Positions 62,135 through 64,000 of a stretch of 64,000 nt of DNA are shown piece by piece. A program made the position numbers and the translations under genes. The DNA comes from Daphnia pulex (lineage: Eukaryota > Arthropoda > Branchiopoda > Diplostraca > Daphniidae): positions 2,728,001 through 2,792,000 of the forward strand of contig NC_060026.1 of assembly GCF_021134715.1 (NCBI RefSeq). The letters run 5' to 3'. Under the pieces are notes generated by a model. The model saw only the letters and a program-made list of their open reading frames with translations. It was not told where the DNA came from and searched no databases. Numbering within the stretch: the stretch's first letter is position 1; every line of letters begins with the position of its first letter.

Positions 62135-62565
62135 ACGGGATACTATTTACTGCATAAAAAAAGAATAAATGTTATAGGAAATATTTAGGAACCAGCACAA
62201 ACAACGAAAAGTTGAAAATGTGGCAGTTAGTAACATTCATTTTATTCAATGAGAGTAGTAGTAGTAAGCAAGTCATCCAAACATACATATAACAGATGAA
62301 ACATACCACATCGATGAAGCTGTGACTGCTGCTCACGACAATTTTTAAACCAGCACATGCAAAACTTGTGGATGATGATGATGATGACTAGCTCAGTACT
62401 CAATTCTGCATAAAGATGAAAAGGTTATTGAGAAATTAAATTAGGAACAAAGTAAATGGCAAACCATGTTGCCATGCATTGTCTGGGACTCTGGGGGCTT
62501 ACATGAAAAGTACTAGTAAGGAACCAAAATTTTAAAAGTTTGGATCAAGTTACTCCTCTCAATGG

Positions 62566-62781
62566 ATGGACTGTGGGGATCAAAAGGGAATCATCCTTTG
62601 CAATCTTGGCAATCAAGAAACCAAGAAAATGCTGAGGCCAGAAGCTGACCTAGACGTACACTTTCAGACTGGACAGGAAATCACACTTTATTCGGCCAAA
62701 CTTCACCCCGACGACGAGGTCACCAATAATCTCTACCAAACGTTAACAATTCATTTGTCGGGTTATGAGTTTACTGTCTAG
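62566..62781 (+). pseudogene. Possible nucleoplasmin-like domain fragment
   Basis: A 71-residue open frame from ATG with GIILCNL, then ADLDVHFQTGQEITLYS and LTIHLSGYEF before the stop. The spacing resembles the nucleoplasmin-like (NPL) fold of nucleophosmin and insect FKBP39/46 N-termini: a CNL strand, an LDxxF..G strand and a final hxLTGY strand. The upstream strand (FWGL) is present only out of frame or after a stop, so this may be a truncated relic. Similarity was judged by eye only. Confidence 0.3.
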
Positions 62782-63123
62782 ACAGTCTTCTACTACTCTA
62801 CTACAGAGACCTCTATTGTTTGTTTACACGAAAAATTCTAATAATCAAGAAATTAAAATACAACTTAAAACCTTGGCAAAAATGCATTTCATTTCGTTTA
62901 TAGTAAGAAAGGGTACACAGGCAAAAATTATTCGCCTGATTAAATCTGATTATGAATAAAATTATTTACCAAATGATTCGAGCGTCAATCAAGGACGGTA
63001 TTACGAGTCATTGTAGAATCGGTTCGGAAAATTAAAGAAAATTGTGAAATATTTTTAAACATTAATCTGTTTATTCATTTTTCGGCAACGATTGATCCAT
63101 TTTTTTTGTGATGTGATTTTTAG

Positions 63124-63957
63124 TTAATTGCCTGTGTCTGGTTGCAAATCCTGAAAAGTGTATAAATCCAACACAATAAACGGTGTCATACAGCAAAGGC
63201 AGAAAACGAAAGTTGATAACAATTTGTCCGCATAGACATTAATGCTGTTCCCAATCTCAAGAATTTCTTGGTGTAGTTGTTCATCCTCGTCAACATTGAA
63301 ATTAAACAAAGGGAAATTGAATGGGAAGTCATCTTTTGGTTTCTGCTCCGATTTTATAGCGGAAGGGATGATCTGTTCCTTGCATAAAGGGCATGTGGAC
63401 TTAACTTGAATCCAACTCCAGAGGCAACTGTAGCAATAAGTGTGGCCACAGCGAGGTCGCGACGCGTTGACATGGGGACCCAGGCATATAGAGCATACTC
63501 CGTCGTCGAAAATGATCGCGTTTTTCTTTTTCTCTTCTTGATTTACATTTCTGTTCATGTAATACAATTTAATCTTTTTGAAGCAGTTTTCGGTTATGAG
63601 AAGGCAGACGAACCAAATGTGAAAATGGTAAGGACTTGAAATTTTGTGAGACAACGTGATTCCTTCGATGATATTCAACCATCGTAACAAACACTTCAGG
63701 CAAGCTATAGATGTAATGATTGCGAAATAAAAGTCGAAAATCCAACTGTAGGCGTCAAACACAGATCGAGTTACTGGCCGACTTAGTGGAATGAAAATGA
63801 AAGTCAGACCAAGAGTCATTAAAGCAGGAATGCAGGCAATTGAGCCGATCCAAGAAAATTCGTAGAGAAGTTCGTAGAGCCCGTGCCAAAAGACTCCGGC
63901 GATAATCGAAATCAAAATCTTCATCACAAGCAACGTGAAAGTACTTATTTGAATCAT
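63124..63957 (-). CDS. Membrane-anchored C3HC4 RING finger protein
   Basis: A single-exon 277-residue protein, probably a membrane E3 ubiquitin ligase (inferred from the RING). About four hydrophobic segments come first: residues 7-24, 37-57, 73-92 and 111-123. They are followed by a Lys-rich stretch (EEKKKN) and a C3HC4 RING at about 155-192: CSIC, then CGHTYCYSC, then CPLC. Another hydrophobic segment lies near the C-terminus (FVFCLCCMTPFIVLDLY). The start is the first ATG after upstream stops. It is the only clear intronless gene in the window, so retroposition or a lineage-specific family is possible. The closest named family (RNF170/RNF185-like membrane RINGs) cannot be fixed without a search. 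Confidence 0.82.
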   Translation of the reverse strand: MIQISTFTLLVMKILISIIAGVFWHGLYELLYEFSWIGSIACIPALMTLGLTFIFIPLSRPVTRSVFDAYSWIFDFYFAIITSIACLKCLLRWLNIIEGITLSHKISSPYHFHIWFVCLLITENCFKKIKLYYMNRNVNQEEKKKNAIIFDDGVCSICLGPHVNASRPRCGHTYCYSCLWSWIQVKSTCPLCKEQIIPSAIKSEQKPKDDFPFNFPLFNFNVDEDEQLHQEILEIGNSINVYADKLLSTFVFCLCCMTPFIVLDLYTFQDLQPDTGN

Positions 63958-64000
63958 ATCGTTTGTAGATGAAAATGCTTCAAGATGACAAGATATCGTG

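Larger units (their letters stand above)
60430..63123. other. Region with only fragmentary coding candidates
   Basis: Starts with the kinase 3'UTR (AATAAA near 60667). Three weak candidates lie here: a plus-strand open frame at 61539-61841 (MKASTPIKKIYLAARMKRII, 100 residues, no family recognised), a minus-strand first-exon-like frame at 61913-62134, and the fragment at 62566-62781 listed separately. (GAT)n occurs near 62371. Confidence 0.35.

Overview
This window looks like nuclear DNA of an arthropod, most probably a cladoceran crustacean of the Daphnia type (inference). The support is: genes with many very short GT-AG introns (about 50-100 nt), tight gene packing at both ends, orthologues of conserved animal genes (NIPP1, AARSD1, Su(dx)/ITCH, TOX), and families known to be expanded in water fleas (ciliary-type 'pteropsin' opsins, ionotropic receptors, IRE1-like kinases with ankyrin repeats, Tyr-rich repeat proteins). 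I see no bacterial, viral or organellar block.

Layout. 762-2267 (+) NIPP1/PPP1R8; 2759-5305 (+) an SLC22-type transporter; 5396-7232 (-) AARSD1, tail-to-tail with the transporter and head-to-head with 7896-11939 (+) the NEDD4-family E3 ligase Su(dx)/ITCH. From 11940 to 21526 lies a microsatellite-rich stretch without a supportable CDS, probably 3'UTR, regulatory DNA and leader of the next gene, 21527-26876 (+) TOX (HMG box, heavily polyglutamine). 26877-31008 is non-coding. 31009-33653 (+) is a collagen-like protein made of three homologous modules.

From 34380 to 37560 is a decaying tandem-duplication zone: a broken copy of the collagen-like gene containing a small inverted piece, then repeated promoter/first-exon cassettes of a Tyr-rich repeat protein that ends in a 24-bp minisatellite. 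37956-38280 is a piggyBac-like MITE with TTAA flanks, followed by a fold-back element (38541-38926). 39000-45900 holds diverged repeats and only weak gene candidates.

45960-48881 (-) is a ciliary-type opsin with a mutated E/DRY motif. Orphan exons of an unknown minus-strand gene lie at 49322-52487. 52859-55033 (+) is a divergent ionotropic receptor. 56487-60429 (+) encodes one polypeptide with three IRE1-like kinase domains in series and a C-terminal ankyrin region in place of an RNase. As written, kinase 1 has a homopolymer frameshift, kinase 2 a 2-nt deletion in the HRD loop, and kinase 3 has the catalytic Asp replaced. 63124-63957 (-) is a single-exon membrane RING protein.

The genes are independent loci, not an operon. 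The two head-to-head or tail-to-tail junctions may share regulatory or 3' sequence. The most unusual loci are the triple kinase-ankyrin gene, the WRC opsin and the collagen/Tyr-rich decay zone. All exon boundaries were read by eye and checked by codon phase. The summed exon lengths are divisible by three for every main gene; for the kinase gene this holds only after allowing its two indels.
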